Below are positions 61,280 through 64,000 of a DNA stretch of 64,000 nt, piece after piece (position 1 is the first letter of the stretch; every line of letters starts with the position of its first letter). A program made the translations under genes and the position numbers. The DNA is taken from contig CAXKVV010000142.1 in NCBI GenBank assembly GCA_964058805.1, forward strand, positions 310,001 through 374,000. Reading direction: 5' to 3'. This stretch comes from Schoenoplectus triqueter. Its lineage: Eukaryota; Streptophyta; Magnoliopsida; Poales; Cyperaceae. The notes under the pieces were generated by a model. It had not been told where the DNA came from. It ran no database searches and saw only the letters and a list, made by a program, of their open reading frames with translations.

Positions 61280-62114
61280 ATAACATTTGATAACTCTTGA
61301 TGACTTCATCAACAAGTTTTTCTCTCTGATGAGCTGTTATATATCACCAACTGTTTGCAATGACAATTAATTGTCTTGAGTTTTTAATTTTTTTTATTTG
61401 TTTCTTAAAAGCAAGTATTTATGACAGATAAAAAATGAATACAATATTAATTGTTATAGGCTCAGAGACTAAATATACAACATTAAAGTAATCGTTTACA
61501 ATATTTCTATATACTGTTTGCATTATTTTTTAACTTTTCTATGGGTAAAACTTGAATCTAAAATTGGGAACTGAATTAGTTAATGTAGTATATTTCAATT
61601 TAGTGACAAAAGCGAAAAATATGATAAATTTTTTTAATCCATTGTAAATATATTGTTTACAGTTTACGTGGATGCTTTCCTTTTTTACGGCTTCTTAATT
61701 CAAAATTATGTAAATTAAGTAATTCATACTTACCAGTTTAAAAACAATGAAAAGGTCAAGTAGAAACAACAGAACACTTGCCCCATTTCAGTTAAAATTT
61801 GTAATTAAATCTTTTTGTTCACAATACCAAAATATAATATAATCTTGCTGTCCACTTTTATAACCAAATGAGGATATTTATATAAAAAAATGTTCTAAAT
61901 TTATAGGACAAGAACATGACAAGAAATGAAGAAATAGCTCTTTTTTGGGAAACAAAACTGTTACAGGATATATTGGTTTGTTATCCAAACGGAGAAAAAC
62001 CCTGCACGACCACAATAAGCTAAAACATCCCTGAGATTATTTTACCCATCCGTACGGATACCCGCGCAATTGAATTGCTCTCCTTTTTTTTTGTTTTTGT
62101 TTTTTATCACATAT

Positions 62115-62122
62115 TATATAAG
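62115..62122 (+). promoter_or_regulatory. TATA box of the EF-2 gene
   Basis: TATATAAG followed about 30 bases later by a T/C-rich stretch and a purine-rich leader, in the right place for an elongation-factor gene with a 5' UTR intron. 'AAAACCCTG' at about 61996, similar to the telo-box of translation genes, lies upstream. Confidence 0.6.
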
Positions 62123-62542
62123 CCATCCCACTGAAAGGATTTTCACTCTGTTTTTTTACTCTGGGAGAAAGAGAAAACACAAAGCTCTACTCAGTAGGTT
62201 CTCCTCTCCTCTTTTTCCTCTCTTTATTTATCCTACTTTCCCTTGGCATTAATTGTATTTCGGTGATTAATTTCCTTTCATTACAGCGAGAAAGTTCGAT
62301 TTTTATGATTTTTGCACTCCCAAATTCATATGCGTCTTAAACAGCAAAATACAGGTAGAACGAATTAGTTCACTTTGACATACAAGGATTTATATGAACT
62401 TTCCTCTGTTTTTTGTTCAAAATTTTCATCAATCTGTGCCTAATCTCTTGTTCAGATGATCTGTATGCCTAATTAGTTCACTTTGAATGTAATTTTGCAG
62501 GAACTCGAGAAATAATCAGAGCAGCTTTCAAGCAAATCAAAG

Positions 62543-62633
62543 ATGGTGAAGTTCAGGGTTGAAGAGTTACGCAAGATTATGGATCGGAAGCATAACATCA
62601 GAAATATGTCTGTCGTCGCACATGTTGATCATG
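62543..62633 (+). CDS. Elongation factor 2, first coding exon (partial)
   Basis: The exon encodes 30 residues plus one base: '[20 protein letters not shown]' then '[10 protein letters not shown]', the start of eukaryotic EF-2, the GTPase that moves tRNA and mRNA through the ribosome. It ends at CATG|GTATAA, splitting the Gly of the AHVDHGKS/T P-loop, a common intron position in plant EF-2 genes. The next exon (P-loop onward) is not found before the window ends. A 5' UTR acceptor (TTTTGCAG at about 62501) and a possible donor near 62199 indicate a leader intron. Two residues (Arg in 'VKFR' and in 'MDRK') differ from the most common plant form. EF-2 proteins are about 843 residues; only the start is in view. 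Confidence 0.93.
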
Positions 62634-64000
62634 GTATAATATAAAATTAACCTTTTTTTTTCTTCTTTTGTTTTTCTAATTTCATGATTACTGTTATTAA
62701 TTTTTGCTTGTAAACAATAAAGCCTCTATCCATTTTGGGAGTACCAGATCATTGTTTAGCTTGATCTGAGCTCTGGTATTATCCCCAAGACATCACTGAA
62801 GCCCTGCACTGGTGAACACGTGCAAATTAAATGGCAAATTGAAGATGATCACTTTTCATTACTTTACAATTTGGTTCATACTATTACTATACTAGCGAAT
62901 AAATAAGTTCATATAGTAATAGTGAAGAATAATTGAAGGGCATTCAACTAGAATCAGGGAGCTCTAATTGGATGAAATATCCAATGGTATGCTATTTCAG
63001 AACTAAAATGGAGTGAGGGCTAAATCGTAATTTAACCACACTGCAGAAAGTTAATTAGATCATCACAAACAATTTCAGCACAATTTTAGCAGCAAATGCC
63101 TTTATTACTATACTTACTAAAATACACAAATGCCTTTATTACCGCACAATTTTCATTTGGATGGGAAAATTGTAGGGATAGACGTGCTTTTGTGCAATTA
63201 TTTTTTTTAGAACATTTTGTCCCATTTTTTTTCCATTTGATAGTTCCAACATCCTTCTGATTTAACCTTAGCATGTAACATTCAACTATTCAAGATGTTT
63301 GGTGCATAGATACAGATGTCTATTGAGAGAATGATTAAAAGCTCAGTTTTAATTTGTTTGAGGCAGTATCAATGATGTGGCTTGTTGACTAAATTCAAGA
63401 AAATTATTTAGATGTAACTGCCTAGATGAGCCCTTCGCTCTTGGCAAACTTCTTGTTTTGTCCTTTAATCTTCAATCTTGGTCCTTCGATATTAGTAGGG
63501 AAAAACTTGGATGTTTTTTTCTTATTGACAGGATCGAGAACGATAGAAGAGGTGTCTGGTAAATTTATTTATTTGGGTGAAGCAAATAAAGTTAGTCAGC
63601 TTTGTAATGGGCAGGTCAATATTTGAACAGTGGATGGGAAGTAACTGAATTTTTGAATTAGTTTATAGGATATGGGTTCTCCAAATTATGTATTGTTACT
63701 ACCGTATCAATTTTAGTAGTTTAAAGGGTCTTTAATTTATTTCAGTAGGTCTGAATGTCAGATAAAAATTTCATGATTAGATTAGAATATTTGATTTTGT
63801 ATATCAGTAGTCAGTACAGACTCTACTCTTCTTTTAAGAGTAGAGTTTTCAGATTAATTTTGGAGTACTCGAATCATCTCATCAGTATGTTTCTATAAAC
63901 TGGCCAAAGTCTGCAGACTACGGTATTAAGCTTTTGATTTCAATAGGTTAATTTCCCTAACAAGTTTAGATGAAGCAGTTCAGATTTTTTCTATGTATAT
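62634..64000 (+). other. First coding intron of EF-2, running off the window
   Basis: 1367 bases without the expected continuation of the P-loop. Short open frames here have no similarity to EF-2. Confidence 0.7.

Larger units (their letters stand above)
60077..62042. other. Intergenic; local duplication and ATTT tract
   Basis: 'GGTCCAATCGCCGGTCTGGT' and following text at 60118-60230 looks like retroelement flank. A direct duplication lies at 60805-60976 and 61067-61242, followed at once by a tetranucleotide run. The rest is AT-rich with no gene. Confidence 0.4.

Noticed and set aside
63426..63626. Open frame in the EF-2 intron as a candidate second exon
   Set aside because: It lacks the P-loop continuation expected after AHVDHG and any other EF-2 motif.

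Overview
The window is nuclear DNA of a flowering plant, most likely a eudicot. The genes are split by short AT-rich introns with GT..AG borders, the proteins are plant-specific orthologues (plastid monothiol glutaredoxin, plastid RAD52-like protein, CASP-like membrane protein, AUX/LAX-like carrier), and the intergenic DNA is AT-rich and full of plant transposons (copia, solo LTR, LINE, CACTA, hAT and PIF/Harbinger-like MITEs). No bacterial, viral or organellar gene blocks and no CRISPR array were seen. I cannot name the species from sequence alone.

Layout. 1-6.1 kb is a transposon graveyard: a decayed Ty1/copia pol on the minus strand, split inside integrase by a 2.1 kb solo LTR with a perfect 5-bp target duplication, then a hAT MITE. 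6.16-7.92 kb (minus) is a divergent, C-terminally truncated AUX1/LAX-like gene. 8-14.9 kb is repeats: a nested TIR element holding a tandem duplication, a 1.5 kb PIF-like element packed with ATAATA/ATAATC triplets, and a 20-bp minisatellite. 14.97-16.72 kb is plastid glutaredoxin GRXS14, followed by a 1.2 kb CACTA element. 19.78-25.86 kb is a seven-exon SF1 (Upf1/SEN1-type) helicase. 26.90-30.73 kb is the spliceosomal U2 snRNP A' protein. 32.99-35.67 kb is a RAD52-like organellar DNA repair protein. 35.7-39.6 kb holds two hAT MITEs. 39.94-45.40 kb is an eight-exon WD40 protein. 45.9-51.3 kb is LINE debris, a candidate TIR element with nested insertions and a second copy of the triplet-rich PIF-like element. 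51.78-52.84 kb (minus) is a CASP-like protein of the 5B type, divergent from two tandem Elongin-C genes (54.64 and 56.82 kb), the first of which carries a frameshift. 59.76-60.08 kb is a striking fold-back element. The window closes with the first coding exon of elongation factor 2 (62.54 kb).

The genes are not an operon or cluster. Most are single-copy housekeeping genes (splicing, translation, Fe-S/redox, DNA repair, transcription) that share only location. Exon joins were worked out by eye from frame continuity and family similarity. Each multi-exon model given as intact closes in frame from ATG to stop. What is unusual here is mostly in the repeats and in the two damaged or truncated genes.
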